A DNA stretch of 64,000 bases, from NCBI RefSeq assembly GCF_900230255.1, contig NZ_OCNJ01000009.1:122300-186299 (forward strand), in the 5' to 3' direction. This document shows positions 52,737 through 62,027 of this stretch, one piece after another (the first letter of the stretch is position 1; each line of letters begins with the position of its first letter). The notes under the pieces were generated by a model. The model made no database searches. It was not told where the DNA came from and saw only the letters and a program-made list of their open reading frames with translations. Origin of the DNA: Caenispirillum bisanense. GTDB taxonomy: Bacteria; Pseudomonadota; Alphaproteobacteria; Rhodospirillales; Rhodospirillaceae. A program made the translations under genes and the position numbers.

Positions 52737-54527
52737 TCAGCCTTTGCGGTTCGGCAGCAGGTCCACCACCATCTCCTTGACGCTCTGGCGCACCATGCCG
52801 CCGGCCTCGGGGTCGCCCGACCACAGGCTGGACAGGAAGGCCTTGGCGTTCTTGAAGCGGATGTGCGGCGGCAGCGGCGGTACCTCGGGGTCCGTCTTGA
52901 CCTCCACCACCGTCGGCCCGGGATGGGCGAGGGCTGCGTCCAGCGTCTCGGCGATCTGCTCCGGCCGGTCGACGTAGAAGCCCTTCAGGCCGATGAGGTC
53001 GGCGTAGCGGGCATAGGGGAAGTCGGGGATCGACTGGGTCGTCTCGAACTTCGGGTCGCCGTCCTGGGCGCGCATCTCCCACGTCACCTGGTTGAGGTCC
53101 TGGTTGTTCAGCACCAGCACCATGAGGCGCGGGTCGCGCCATTTCTTCCAGCAGTGGGCGATGGTGATGAGGCCGTTGATGCCGTTCATCTGCATGGCGC
53201 CGTCGCCGACGCAGGCGATGACCGGGCGGTCCGGCCAGGCGTACTTGGCGGCGATGGCATAGGGCACGCCCGGCCCCATGGTGGCGAGCCCGCCCGACAG
53301 CGAGGCGCGCATGCCGTCGCGGATCTTCAGGTCGCGGGCGAACCAGTTGGTCGACGAGCCCGAATCGCCCGAGATGACGCAGTTGTCGGGCAGGCGCGGC
53401 GACAGTTCCCAGAACACCCGCTGCGGGTTGATGGGGTCGGCGTCGTTCATGGCCCTGGCTTCCAGGGTCTGCCACCACTTCTCGATGCCCTTTTCGATGT
53501 CCGCGCGCCAACTGCGGTCGGACTTGGGCTCGATCATGGGCAGCAGGGCCTCCAGCGTGTCCTGGGCGTCGCCGCACAGGGGCACGTCCATGGGGTAGCG
53601 CAGCGACAGCATGCTGGCGTCGATGTCGATTTGCACGCCCTTGGCCTTGCCTTCCTCGGGCAGCCATTCCGAATAGGGGAAGCCCGAGCCGATCATGATC
53701 AGCGTGTCGCAGCCCTCCATGAGGTCGTAGCTCGGCCGGGTGCCGAGCAGGCCGATGGAGCCGGTGACGAAGGGCAGGGTGTCGGGCAGCACGTCGCGAC
53801 CGAGCAGAGCCTTGGCGACACCGCCGCCGGTCTTCTCGGCCAGTTCGATCACTTCCTGCCGCGCTCCACGGGAGCCCTGGCCGACCAGGATGGCGACGCG
53901 CTTGCCGGCGTTGATGATGTCGGCCGCCTCGCGCAGGTCGGCTTCCGCCGGCAGCACCCGCGGCGGCCGGTAGCCGACGCCCGAGTGGATCGCGCCGTGG
54001 GCGCGCGGCGGCTTCTCCACCGCCGGCTGCTCCTGCACGTCCTTGGGCAGGATGATGGTGGCGACCGTGCGCTCCGACATGGCGATGCGGAAGGCGCGGT
54101 CGATGACGTGCCGCACCTGCGCCGGCGAATCGACCCGCTGGCAGAAGCCGCTGACGTCGGCGAACAGGGTCTCGAGGTCGATCTCCTGCTGGTAGTGCCC
54201 GCCGAGGGCCATGCGCGCCTGCTGGCCGACGATGGCGACCACCGGCGTGTGGTCGAGCTTGGCGTCGTAAAGGCCGGTCAGCAGGTGGACGGCGCCGGGG
54301 CCCGAGGTGGCGAGGCAGACGCCGACCTCGCCGGTGAACTTGGCGTGCGCCGTCGCCATGAAGGACGACAGTTCCTCGTGACGGGCCTGGACGAACTCGA
54401 ACTTGTCCTCCTGGCGGTCGAGCGCGGCGACCAGCGCGTTGATGCCGTCGCCCGGGTATCCGAAGATGCGCTTGATGCCCCACTGGTGCACCCGCTCCCA
54501 GAAGAAGTCGCTGACGGTACTGGCCAT
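52737..54527 (-). CDS. thiamine diphosphate-dependent enzyme, pyruvate oxidase/dehydrogenase (PoxB) type
   Basis: 596-residue member of the acetolactate synthase/pyruvate oxidase family. N-terminal PYR domain with the catalytic Glu51 in FVQARHEELSSFMATAHAK, middle FAD/linker domain (NAGKRVAILVGQGSRGARQE), and C-terminal PP domain with the diphosphate-binding motif GDGAMQMNGINGLITIAHCW ending in NN (VLVLNNQDLNQ). Sequence features (GYPGDGINALVAALDRQ, GDSGSSTNWFARDLKI) fit the PoxB branch rather than acetolactate synthase. Exact substrate is not certain. Start ATG at 54527; the region further upstream has no coding signal. Convergent with selD, 18 bp apart. Confidence 0.88.
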   Translation of the reverse strand: MASTVSDFFWERVHQWGIKRIFGYPGDGINALVAALDRQEDKFEFVQARHEELSSFMATAHAKFTGEVGVCLATSGPGAVHLLTGLYDAKLDHTPVVAIVGQQARMALGGHYQQEIDLETLFADVSGFCQRVDSPAQVRHVIDRAFRIAMSERTVATIILPKDVQEQPAVEKPPRAHGAIHSGVGYRPPRVLPAEADLREAADIINAGKRVAILVGQGSRGARQEVIELAEKTGGGVAKALLGRDVLPDTLPFVTGSIGLLGTRPSYDLMEGCDTLIMIGSGFPYSEWLPEEGKAKGVQIDIDASMLSLRYPMDVPLCGDAQDTLEALLPMIEPKSDRSWRADIEKGIEKWWQTLEARAMNDADPINPQRVFWELSPRLPDNCVISGDSGSSTNWFARDLKIRDGMRASLSGGLATMGPGVPYAIAAKYAWPDRPVIACVGDGAMQMNGINGLITIAHCWKKWRDPRLMVLVLNNQDLNQVTWEMRAQDGDPKFETTQSIPDFPYARYADLIGLKGFYVDRPEQIAETLDAALAHPGPTVVEVKTDPEVPPLPPHIRFKNAKAFLSSLWSGDPEAGGMVRQSVKEMVVDLLPNRKG

Positions 54528-54985
54528 GGTCTTCCACCCGTTCGTTCGTGGTTGAGCGATGGCGCCGGAAAGAGCGGCACCCGGCTTGTATCCGGTGAAC
54601 GGTCGCGTGGGCGGGCCGGGTTGCCCGGTCGGGCGAAAGGGGCCGGCGCGACCGCCTGTGCACCGAGTCGCCGCCATAAGGCCCGTCGCCGCCGGAATCG
54701 GGCGGCCGGGGGCGCCGTGACAGAAGCCGACGCGCACGTACGGTTCCGTGACCATCGGCGGGTAGGACGGAAGGCCGGGACGGCTTCGAAAAACGCCGTC
54801 GTCTCAAGGGCCGGGGAGGGCTCGCGGTCGTCGCGGCGGCGCCGGTATCCCTGTTGCCCATCGGCCACAGGCTGTGACAAAGCAGTGTCCCCGCCCCAGA
54901 AAGGGGGCTTTGGATCGACCGTTGTGGAACTATCTGGACGCTGCGCCGTTATCGGCGTGTCGTTCGCACAACGGAGGACCATCGT
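54528..54985. other. 458-bp intergenic region without recognised gene
   Basis: Divergent upstream region between the PoxB-like gene (minus) and the RlpA-like gene (plus). No open frame here has family similarity. A small hairpin with GCCCC/GGGGC arms and TTT (54893-54911) may be a weak terminator-like structure. Promoter elements for the RlpA-like gene could not be fixed with confidence. Confidence 0.5.
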
Positions 54986-55369
54986 GTGAAGCGGATGTCA
55001 CACATCCCGGTCGCCGCGCTGTTCGCGGCGGGTCTCGCCATCGCATCGCCGGCGGTGGCCCAGGACCAGAAGGACGAGTCCTTCCAGGTCGGCGTCGCCT
55101 CGTGGTACGGCCAGGAATTCGCCGGCAGCATCACCGCGAGCGGCGAACCGTTCCGTCCCGGCGCCCTGACCGCGGCGCACCCGAGCCTGCCGCTCGGCAC
55201 CGAGGTCAAGGTGGTCAACATGGAGAACGGCCGAGAAGTGGTCGTTCGCATCAACGATCGCGGGCCTTTCGCCGGCGATCGCATCATCGACCTGTCGGAG
55301 AAGGCCGCCAAAGTGCTGGCCATGCGCGACGACGGGCTCGCCAAGGTGCGCGTGGAACCGCAGCAGTAG
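54986..55369 (+). CDS. RlpA-like periplasmic double-psi beta-barrel protein
   Basis: 127-residue protein with a signal peptide ([21 protein letters not shown]). A complete RlpA/DPBB domain follows: [57 protein letters not shown] and the C-terminal [26 protein letters not shown]. RlpA-like proteins cut naked glycan strands of peptidoglycan at the septum or bind the cell wall. The SPOR domain of full RlpA is missing, so this is the short type. GTG at 54986 follows GGAGG by 7 bases. A terminator follows. Confidence 0.93.
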   Translation: MKRMSHIPVAALFAAGLAIASPAVAQDQKDESFQVGVASWYGQEFAGSITASGEPFRPGALTAAHPSLPLGTEVKVVNMENGREVVVRINDRGPFAGDRIIDLSEKAAKVLAMRDDGLAKVRVEPQQ

Positions 55370-55423
55370 CGCCGAGGCAGGGCGCTCCCGGCTTCCGCCG
55401 CAGCACCGCCATTTCCCGCAAGG

Positions 55424-55454
55424 CCCCCGGCGCTCGAACGGCGCCGGGGGTTTT
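55424..55454 (+). terminator. rho-independent terminator after the RlpA-like gene
   Basis: A 10-bp stem of CCCCCGGCGC with GCGCCGGGGG (55424-55433 with 55441-55450), a 7-base loop, then TTTT. 55 bp after the stop codon. Confidence 0.85.
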
Positions 55455-55469
55455 CGCTTGCCCGCTCGC

Positions 55470-56714
55470 TCAGGCGACCAGCAGGTCGTCGTGGTGCTGG
55501 TGCGGCTGCGGGATGCCGAACAGGCCCGCGCCGGCGGCGTCGAGGTCTTCCGGCGCGGCGTAGGCATGGGCCGGGTCCGGCTGCTCCACGTGATCGGGCG
55601 TGCCGTCGACGATCACCTCCGCCCATTCCACCGGCGCCCCGGCCCGCGGCAGGTCCGCCGGCAGGCCGGACAGGTCGAGCAGCGGCGTCTGGTCGGCCAG
55701 CACCATGGCCGTGCCGGAGCCGTCGATGCCGTCGAGGTCCTGGCCGTTCACCGCGAAATCGGCGGGCTGCGGCCGCTCGCCGTCCGTGGTCGAGACCTTG
55801 AACGAGAAGCGCCAGGCATGGCCCGGCTTGAACACGTGGCCGAGCGTGTCGTCCTGCAGCAGCCAGCGGCCCTCGGCGGTTTCGGTGGCGACGCCGTTCC
55901 ACACCTTGGTGATGTCGAGCGGCAGGTCGAACTCCAGCTTCGGCCGCACCAGATCGCCGCCCGAGGTGTTGGTGACCGCCACCTGCAACACGTAGCCCGT
56001 ACCCCACGACGAACTGATGGAGGTGGTGACGCTGGCGACCTGCGGCGCGGCCACGGCATCGTCGCGGTCGAACAGGTGGTCGATGGTCTTCAGGTCGTAG
56101 TCCTGGAAGCGCGTCTGGATGCCTTCCGAGCCCATGGTGTAGCTCATCACCGTGTTGTCCATGGTGTCGAGCGACGCGGGCAGGGTCGGGCTGCCGTCGA
56201 ACGGGTGCTTGAGGCCGATGGCGTGGCCGATCTCGTGCAGCAGGGCGAAATAGCCCCAGTTGCCGGCCGCCGGGGCGTCGGTCTTGAAGCGCCAGGCGTC
56301 GGTGTTGTCCAGGTAGACGAAGGCGTCGGTCTCGAAGGCGCTGATGCTGCCCTTGCCGTCGTGCCAGTAGCGGTAGGGCATGTAGGTGACGCCGAGCACG
56401 GTGTCGGAAAGGCCGGCCGTGCCGAAGTGGATCTCGGCGGACGACGACGCCACCTCTTCCACCTTCAGGCCGGTGACGCGGCCGACGTAATCCATCAGCT
56501 CGCGGGTGGCGCTCACCTGGGTGGCGTTCATGGCGGCGTAGCCGCTCGGGCCGTTGTCGTAGAGGGCGCGCTGGGTGTCCGAGGCGCCCATGAAGGAATA
56601 GCCGAGGGTGTCGTCGGCCGGCCACGGCTGCGGCCGCAGCCATGTGGCGTTGACGAGCGAATCGACGGAAGCGTCGCCGGACAGGGGCGTCCGGTAGTCG
56701 GCGAGGGTGACCAT
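55470..56714 (-). CDS. serralysin-like zinc metalloprotease with a CBM2-like domain
   Basis: 414 residues. The metzincin zinc motif HEIGHAIGLKH lies at 160-170 and the Met-turn at SYTMG (Met194), as in M10B serralysins. From about 226 to 312 a beta-sandwich-like domain resembles carbohydrate-binding module 2 (SSWGTGYVLQVAVTNTSGGD, KVWNGVATETAEGRWLL, FKPGHAWRFSFKVS), with conserved Trp residues. No GGxGxDxLx calcium repeats are visible, which is unusual for a serralysin, and there is no N-terminal signal peptide, so export, if any, would be by a type I-like C-terminal signal. It is convergent with the RlpA-like gene; no transporter genes are nearby. Confidence 0.8.
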   Translation of the reverse strand: MVTLADYRTPLSGDASVDSLVNATWLRPQPWPADDTLGYSFMGASDTQRALYDNGPSGYAAMNATQVSATRELMDYVGRVTGLKVEEVASSSAEIHFGTAGLSDTVLGVTYMPYRYWHDGKGSISAFETDAFVYLDNTDAWRFKTDAPAAGNWGYFALLHEIGHAIGLKHPFDGSPTLPASLDTMDNTVMSYTMGSEGIQTRFQDYDLKTIDHLFDRDDAVAAPQVASVTTSISSSWGTGYVLQVAVTNTSGGDLVRPKLEFDLPLDITKVWNGVATETAEGRWLLQDDTLGHVFKPGHAWRFSFKVSTTDGERPQPADFAVNGQDLDGIDGSGTAMVLADQTPLLDLSGLPADLPRAGAPVEWAEVIVDGTPDHVEQPDPAHAYAAPEDLDAAGAGLFGIPQPHQHHDDLLVA

Positions 56715-56884
56715 GATGAATGCTCTCGACCTGCGGAAGGAAGGATCAGGCGGGGCAGGGCAGAGCCAAACCTTTAACCACAGGGTGAATGAAAAATCCG
56801 TATCGTCATCAATTCGGTTCGTGATCTTGACGGGGCGCGCCGCCGCCCCGACCTGCGGTAGGTATTGCCGCCGGAGGACTCGCC

Positions 56885-57766
56885 ATGCCTTTCACCGCCG
56901 CCGCCGATCGCCTGACCATCCCGCCGCGGGAGAGCGACATCGGCAACCTGATGGTGCGCCGCCTGCTGCCGTGGCGCGGCCGGCGGGCGGTCGGGCCGTT
57001 CGTCTTCTTCGACCACATGGGCCCGGCCGAGCAGGCCGCCGGCAGCGGCATCGACGTCCGCCCGCACCCGCACATCGGGCTCGCCACGGTGACCTGGCTG
57101 TTCGAGGGCCGCATCCTCCACCACGACAGCCTGGGCTGCCGCCAGGCCATCGAGCCGGGGGCGGTGAACTGGATGATCGCCGGGCGCGGCATCGTCCATT
57201 CCGAGCGCACCGCCGCCGAGGACCGCGCCGTGCCGCGCCGCGTCCACGGCGTGCAGGCCTGGGTCGCCCTGCCGGCGGCGGAGGAGGAGCGGGCGCCGTC
57301 CTTCGAGCACCACCCCGCTGGCACTCTGCCGGTGATCGACGGCCAGGGCTGGCGCGCCACCCTCATCGCCGGCACGGCCTGGGGCGAGACGGCGCCGGCG
57401 ACGGTGCTGTCGCCGCTGTTCTACCTGGACATGGCGATGACGGCCGGCGCCGAGGTCGACCTGCCGGACGAGCATGCCGAGCGGGCGGTCTATGTGGTCG
57501 AGGGGACGGTGGACCTGGACGGCGTGCCGGTGCCGCCGCTGTCCATGGTCACGGCCGACGGGCCGGCGCCGGCGCGCCTGCGGGCGACGACGGCGGCGCG
57601 GGTGATGCTGCTCGGCGGGGCGCCGCTGGACGGGCCGCGCACCATCTGGTGGAACTTCGTCTCCAGCCGCAAGGAGCGCATCGCGCAGGCCAAGGACGAC
57701 TGGCGCGCCGGCCGCTTCGCCGCCGTGCCGGGGGAGACGGATTTCATCCCGCTGCCGTCGGGCTGA
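56885..57766 (+). CDS. pirin family protein
   Basis: 293-residue bicupin with the pirin metal-site motif in IDVRPHPHIGLATVTWLFEGRILHHDSLGCRQAIEPGAVNWMIAGRGIVHSERT (His-x-His, a later His and the Glu in HSERT). Pirins are iron-binding proteins, some with quercetinase activity; substrate here is not known. The second cupin half follows (YLDMAMTAGAEVDLPDEHAERAVYVVEGTVDLDG). Start ATG follows CGGAGGACTCG. It ends 10 bp before the convergent GGDEF gene. Confidence 0.92.
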   Translation: MPFTAAADRLTIPPRESDIGNLMVRRLLPWRGRRAVGPFVFFDHMGPAEQAAGSGIDVRPHPHIGLATVTWLFEGRILHHDSLGCRQAIEPGAVNWMIAGRGIVHSERTAAEDRAVPRRVHGVQAWVALPAAEEERAPSFEHHPAGTLPVIDGQGWRATLIAGTAWGETAPATVLSPLFYLDMAMTAGAEVDLPDEHAERAVYVVEGTVDLDGVPVPPLSMVTADGPAPARLRATTAARVMLLGGAPLDGPRTIWWNFVSSRKERIAQAKDDWRAGRFAAVPGETDFIPLPSG

Positions 57767-57775
57767 TCCTTCCCC

Positions 57776-58657
57776 TCAGCCGCCGCCGACGGCCAGCATG
57801 ACGTGATCCGGCCCCTGCGCCTGCGCCGCCTGCAGGGCGGTCTCGGCACGGCCGAGCAACACTTCCACCGAATCGTCGCCGGCCTCCGCCCCGCCGATGC
57901 AGACGGTGACGGCGAGCCCGCCGGCACCGTCGGTGAGCGGCCGGCGCGCGAGCGTCGCCCGCAGGCGCTCGGCCAGGGCGAGGGCGCCGCCGCCGTCGGT
58001 GGAGGGCAGCAGGACGCCCATCTCGTCGTCGCCGAGGCGGCCGAGCAGGTCGGTCTCGCGCAATACGTCGACGCAACCGGCGGCGACGGCCCGCAGGACC
58101 GTGTCACCGGTGCCGATGCCGTGGGTTGCGTTGATGGCCTTCAGTCCGTCGACGTCGACCACCAGCAGGCTGAGGGCGTGGTTGTAGCGCCGCGCCCGTT
58201 CCACCTCCTCCACCAGGCGGCCGAGGAACGCCCGGCGGTCGAAGGCGCCGGTCAGCGGGTCGGAGCCGTCGCGCACCGCCCGCGCCCGCCGCGCTTCGGC
58301 GAGGCCGAGCAGCAGGTCGAGCCGCGCCGCCGCCTCGGCGGGCGTGGCATCGACGCGCAGCGCATCCGTCGCCCCGGCCTCGATCACCGCGGCGGCGGTG
58401 GCGGCATCGGGCACGTCCAGCGCCAGCAGCAGCGGCGCCGGGTGGAGCGATGCAAGGGCGCGCCGCACCGCCGCCACGTCTTCCCCCCACGCCAGCACCA
58501 GCCCCGGCTGCACGCCGGCCGCCGCGGCGGCGGCCTCGGCGGGGCTGCCGGCCGCATGCAGGTGCAACTCCGGCCGCGCCGCCAGGGCGGCGGCCACGGC
58601 GTGACCGGCAGGCGGCGGGGCGCCGATGGTGAGGATGGGGCAGAGGGAAGGCGTCAT
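57776..58657 (-). CDS. GGDEF-domain protein with degenerate receiver-like N-terminus
   Basis: 293 residues. The first about 120 resemble a response-regulator receiver with its phosphorylation aspartate not recognisable (LVLAWGEDVAAVRRAL, PLLLALDVPDAATAAAVIEAGATDALRVDATPAEAAARL). The C-terminal about 165 residues are a GGDEF domain: DPLTGAFDRRAFLGRL, LLVVDVDGLKAINATHGIGTGDTVLRAVA, and the signature loop as RLGDDEMGVLLP, so GGDEF is altered to GDDEM. Altered second Gly and last Phe usually reduce or abolish cyclase activity; the conserved Asp and Glu are kept, so activity cannot be excluded. ATG at 58657. No neighbour suggests a pathway. Confidence 0.85.
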   Translation of the reverse strand: MTPSLCPILTIGAPPPAGHAVAAALAARPELHLHAAGSPAEAAAAAAGVQPGLVLAWGEDVAAVRRALASLHPAPLLLALDVPDAATAAAVIEAGATDALRVDATPAEAAARLDLLLGLAEARRARAVRDGSDPLTGAFDRRAFLGRLVEEVERARRYNHALSLLVVDVDGLKAINATHGIGTGDTVLRAVAAGCVDVLRETDLLGRLGDDEMGVLLPSTDGGGALALAERLRATLARRPLTDGAGGLAVTVCIGGAEAGDDSVEVLLGRAETALQAAQAQGPDHVMLAVGGG

Positions 58658-58943
58658 GGTGTTTTTCAGGCGCAATGGAAGCGGATTTCGACCGTAGCGA
58701 AAATCTTTGCGGGCGTCTGCATCTCCTGGTGGAGGATCTCTTTCGGCCGAGTGGCAGCCTCGCCGACCAGCAAGCGGTGCCGCAGCAGGATCCGTACCGC
58801 CTGCAAACAGAGGCCGAGGCCGTGCCGTTGCTCCGCATCCGCCGCCAGGGGGGATCTCGGCCCCGGCTCCTGACCGGCCGCGCCACCCGGGGCGCTCCGC
58901 CCGCGTTGCACTGCCAGTAATCCTTTGCACCGGGAGACGCCCC

Positions 58944-59189
58944 ATGGCCGACCGCTCTGAAGACACCCGCCTGCGCGGCACCGAACCGCCGGCGATGCAC
59001 GAGTCCAAGCCGCACCCCGACCAGGGCCGGCCCTCCACCACCACCGGCGAGAGCACCCGCGCCACCGACAGCCGCACCGGCCTTGGCGCCGACGACCGGC
59101 CGCCGCAGAAGAGCAACGCCTTGCGCATGGTGATGCTGGCCGTCCTCGCCGTGGTGGTGGTGGCGATCATCGCCGGCCTGTTCGCCTGA
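58944..59189 (+). CDS. small single-pass membrane protein of unknown function
   Basis: 81 residues. A hydrophilic N-terminal half is rich in Asp, Arg, Ser and Thr and probably disordered (MADRSEDTRLRGTEPPAMH). The C-terminal half is one transmembrane segment (LRMVMLAVLAVVVVAIIAGLF) that ends the protein. Topology is probably N-in, a tail-anchored type. Start ATG at 58944 after GGGAGACGCCC. It precedes the adenine deaminase gene by 82 bp on the same strand. No family recognised. Confidence 0.7.
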   Translation: MADRSEDTRLRGTEPPAMHESKPHPDQGRPSTTTGESTRATDSRTGLGADDRPPQKSNALRMVMLAVLAVVVVAIIAGLFA

Positions 59190-59271
59190 TCCTGCCGCCG
59201 GGGGTTTCGCCGCGGCGCCGCGCGCCACATCTTCGGGAGACCAGCCGTTCCTCCTGGAGACCCGCACCCGC

Positions 59272-60999
59272 ATGGCGCCGCCCCCCGACTCCCGCACCGA
59301 CACCGCCTTCCTCGCCCGCTGCATCGACCAGGCCCGCGGCGTCGAGACCGCCGACCTGGTGATCCGCGACACCCGCTTCCTCAACGTCGTGACGGGTGAG
59401 GTGGCGCGCGGCGACATCGCGGTCTGCGGCGACCGCATCGTCGGCACCTACGAGTCCTACCGCGGCGCCCGCGAGGTCGACGGCCGCGACCTGGTGTGTG
59501 TGCCGGGCTTCATCGACACCCACGTCCATTGCGAATCGACCCTGGTGTCGCCGCTGGAGTTCGACCGCTGCGTCCTGCCGCGCGGCACGACCACGGCCAT
59601 CTGCGACCCGCACGAGATGTGCAACGTGCTGGGAGCCACGGGCCTCGACTACTTCACCCGGGCGGCGGAGGCGACGGCGCTGGACTTGCGGGTGCAACTG
59701 TCGTCCTGCGTGCCGGCGACCGACCTGGAGACGGCGGCGGCGCGGCTGGGGGCGGCGGACCTGCTGGCCTTCCGCGACCACCCCAAGGTGATCGGCCTGG
59801 CCGAGTTCATGAACGTGCCCGGCCTGCTGCACAAGGACCCGGAGGTGCTGGAGAAGCTGGCGGCCTTCCAGGGCGGCCACATCGACGGCCATGCCCCGCT
59901 GCTGTCGGGGCATGATCTCAATGCGTATCTCGCCTGCGGCGTGAAGAACTGCCACGAGACCACGAGCTACGACGAAGCCATGGAGAAGCTGCGCAAGGGC
60001 ATGCAGCTGCTCATCCGCGAGGGCACGGTCAGCAAGGACGTCGACGCCCTGACGCCGGCCCTGACGGCGGAAACCTCCAGCTTCTGCGGCTTCTGCACCG
60101 ACGACCGCAACCCGCTCGACATCGCCGAGGAAGGCCACCTCGACCACGTCATCCGCAAGGCCATCGCCAACGGCGCGCCCATGGCACACGTCTACCGCGC
60201 CGCCACCTGGTCAGCGGCGACCGGCTTCGGCCTGCACGACCGCGGCCTTATCGCGCCCGGCAAGCGGGCCGACATCGTGCTGCTGGGCGACCTGGAAACC
60301 TGCGACGTGCAGGGCGTGATTTCCGCCGGCCGTGTGGTGACGCCCGACCTGTTCGCGGGGCGCCGGGCGCCCGATCCGGTCGGGCTCGACAGCGTCAAGC
60401 TGGACCCGGTGACGGCAGACGTCTTCGCCGCTCCCGCCTCCGGTCCCACCGGCCCGGTGATCGGCGTGCAGGCCGGGCGCATCGTCACCGAGCACCTGCG
60501 CGAATCGCTGCCCTACCGCGACGGCCTGCGCCACGCCGACCCGGCGCGCGACATCCTGAAGGTCTGCGTGCTGGCCCGCCACGGGGTGAACAACAACATC
60601 GGCCGCGGCTTCGTGAAGGGCTTCGGCCTGCGCGAGGGGGCGCTCGCCTCCTCGGTCGGGCACGACAGCCACAACATCTGCGTCGTCGGCGCCTGCGATG
60701 CCGACATGGCGGTGGCGGTGAACCGGCTGATCGCGCTGGGCGGCGGCTTCGTCGCGGTGCGCGACGGGCAGGTGGTGGGCGAACTGGCGCTGCCCATGGC
60801 CGGGCTCATGAGCCTCGACCCGTTCGAGCGCGTGCGCGACAAGCTGGAGGCCCTGCGGGCGGCGGTGCGCGGCATGGGCTGCGGCCTGCCGGAACCGTTC
60901 CTGCAGCTGGCCTTCCTGCCCCTGCCGGTGATCCCGCACCTGAAGATCACCGACAAGGGGCTGGTGGACGTCGACCGGTTCGAGCTGATCGCGGCCTGA
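59272..60999 (+). CDS. ade: adenine deaminase
   Basis: 575-residue AdeC-type adenine deaminase (adenine to hypoxanthine and ammonia). Metal site HxH at H84 and H86 in FIDTHVHCESTLVSPLEFDRCVLPRGTTTAICDPHEMCNVLG, followed by the family's second metal region (GHAPLLSGHDLNAYLACGVKNCHETTSYDEA) and the C-terminal domain with SVGHDSHNICVVGACDADMAVAVNRL. Length agrees with the family (about 570-600). It is 9 kb from the BMP-transporter operon with a cytosine deaminase-like enzyme; together they suggest base scavenging. It ends 6 bp before the convergent DUF808 gene. Confidence 0.95.
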   Translation: MAPPPDSRTDTAFLARCIDQARGVETADLVIRDTRFLNVVTGEVARGDIAVCGDRIVGTYESYRGAREVDGRDLVCVPGFIDTHVHCESTLVSPLEFDRCVLPRGTTTAICDPHEMCNVLGATGLDYFTRAAEATALDLRVQLSSCVPATDLETAAARLGAADLLAFRDHPKVIGLAEFMNVPGLLHKDPEVLEKLAAFQGGHIDGHAPLLSGHDLNAYLACGVKNCHETTSYDEAMEKLRKGMQLLIREGTVSKDVDALTPALTAETSSFCGFCTDDRNPLDIAEEGHLDHVIRKAIANGAPMAHVYRAATWSAATGFGLHDRGLIAPGKRADIVLLGDLETCDVQGVISAGRVVTPDLFAGRRAPDPVGLDSVKLDPVTADVFAAPASGPTGPVIGVQAGRIVTEHLRESLPYRDGLRHADPARDILKVCVLARHGVNNNIGRGFVKGFGLREGALASSVGHDSHNICVVGACDADMAVAVNRLIALGGGFVAVRDGQVVGELALPMAGLMSLDPFERVRDKLEALRAAVRGMGCGLPEPFLQLAFLPLPVIPHLKITDKGLVDVDRFELIAA

Positions 61000-61005
61000 C
61001 CGGCC

Positions 61006-61962
61006 TCAGCCCTTGCGGAAGAGCTTGCCGCCGATCCCGACGAGGGGGATGACCAGGGCGCCGACGGCGAGCCCGAGCACGCCTGCGCCGGCGGCGCCGA
61101 CCGCCCAGGCGACGATGGCGCCAGGCGTGCCGCCGCCCACCGCCGCTCCGGCCCCGACCGAGGCGTCGTGGATGACGTGCTCGATGCCCGCCAGCCCGAA
61201 CGAGGCGAGGCCGTGGATGAGGATGCCGCCGCCGACCCACAGCATGGCCGCCGTGCCGACCACGCTCAGCAGCTTGAGCAGCTTGGGCATGCCGGTCACC
61301 AGCAGGCGCCCGACGGTGGCGGCCGCACCGCCGCGGGTGGTGAGGTGCAGGCCGACGTCGTCCGCCTTCACGATGATCGCCACGACGCCGTAGACCAGCA
61401 GGGTGATGCCGATGCCGACGATGGCCAGCACCACCGCCTGCGACCAGAACGAGTCGGTTTCCGCCGCGACCACCGCCAGGCTCATGGCCATGATCTCGGC
61501 CGACAGGATGAAGTCGGTGCGGATGGCGCCGCCGACCACGCGCGCCTCCAGTTCCGCCGCCGTCTCGGCCGCCGCCGGGCCGTCGTCGTGATGGCCGTGG
61601 CCGCCGCCCACCGCCTCCCACACCTTCTCGGCGCCCTCGAAGCAGAGATAGAGGGAGCCGGCCATGAGCAGCGGCATGATCGCCCACGGCGCGAAGGCGC
61701 TCAGCACCAGCGCGATGGGCAGCAGGATCAGCAGCTTGTTGCGCAGCGAGCCGAGCGTGATCTTGCCGATGATCGGCAGCTCGCGCGCCGGCGACAGGCC
61801 GACCACGTAGCGCGGCGTGACGGCCGCGTCGTCGACCACGATGCCGAGGGCCTTCACCCCCGCGCGGCCGGCCTGCGCCACGGCATCGTCCACACCGGCC
61901 GCGGCCACCTTGGCGAGGGCCGCGACATCATCGAGCAGGGCGAGAAGACCAGTCGCCATCAT
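61006..61962 (-). CDS. DUF808 family inner-membrane protein (YedI-like)
   Basis: 318-residue membrane protein with about eight hydrophobic segments. Family-specific stretches: MMATGLLALLDDVAALAKVAAAGVDDAVAQAGRAGVKALGIVVDDAAVTPRYV, DFILSAEIMAMSLAVV and a His/Asp-rich loop GGGHGHHDDG (about residue 120). DUF808 proteins have no assigned function; some are linked to osmotic or metal stress. Two ATG codons in a row (61962, 61959) follow GGAG. Transcribed towards adenine deaminase. Confidence 0.92.
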   Translation of the reverse strand: MMATGLLALLDDVAALAKVAAAGVDDAVAQAGRAGVKALGIVVDDAAVTPRYVVGLSPARELPIIGKITLGSLRNKLLILLPIALVLSAFAPWAIMPLLMAGSLYLCFEGAEKVWEAVGGGHGHHDDGPAAAETAAELEARVVGGAIRTDFILSAEIMAMSLAVVAAETDSFWSQAVVLAIVGIGITLLVYGVVAIIVKADDVGLHLTTRGGAAATVGRLLVTGMPKLLKLLSVVGTAAMLWVGGGILIHGLASFGLAGIEHVIHDASVGAGAAVGGGTPGAIVAWAVGAAGAGVLGLAVGALVIPLVGIGGKLFRKG

Positions 61963-62027
61963 GAAACTCCAGGCGGGGAAGGGGAGGGCGAGGCAAGGGG
62001 TGTCGGGCGGGGATGGGCGGCTCCGCC

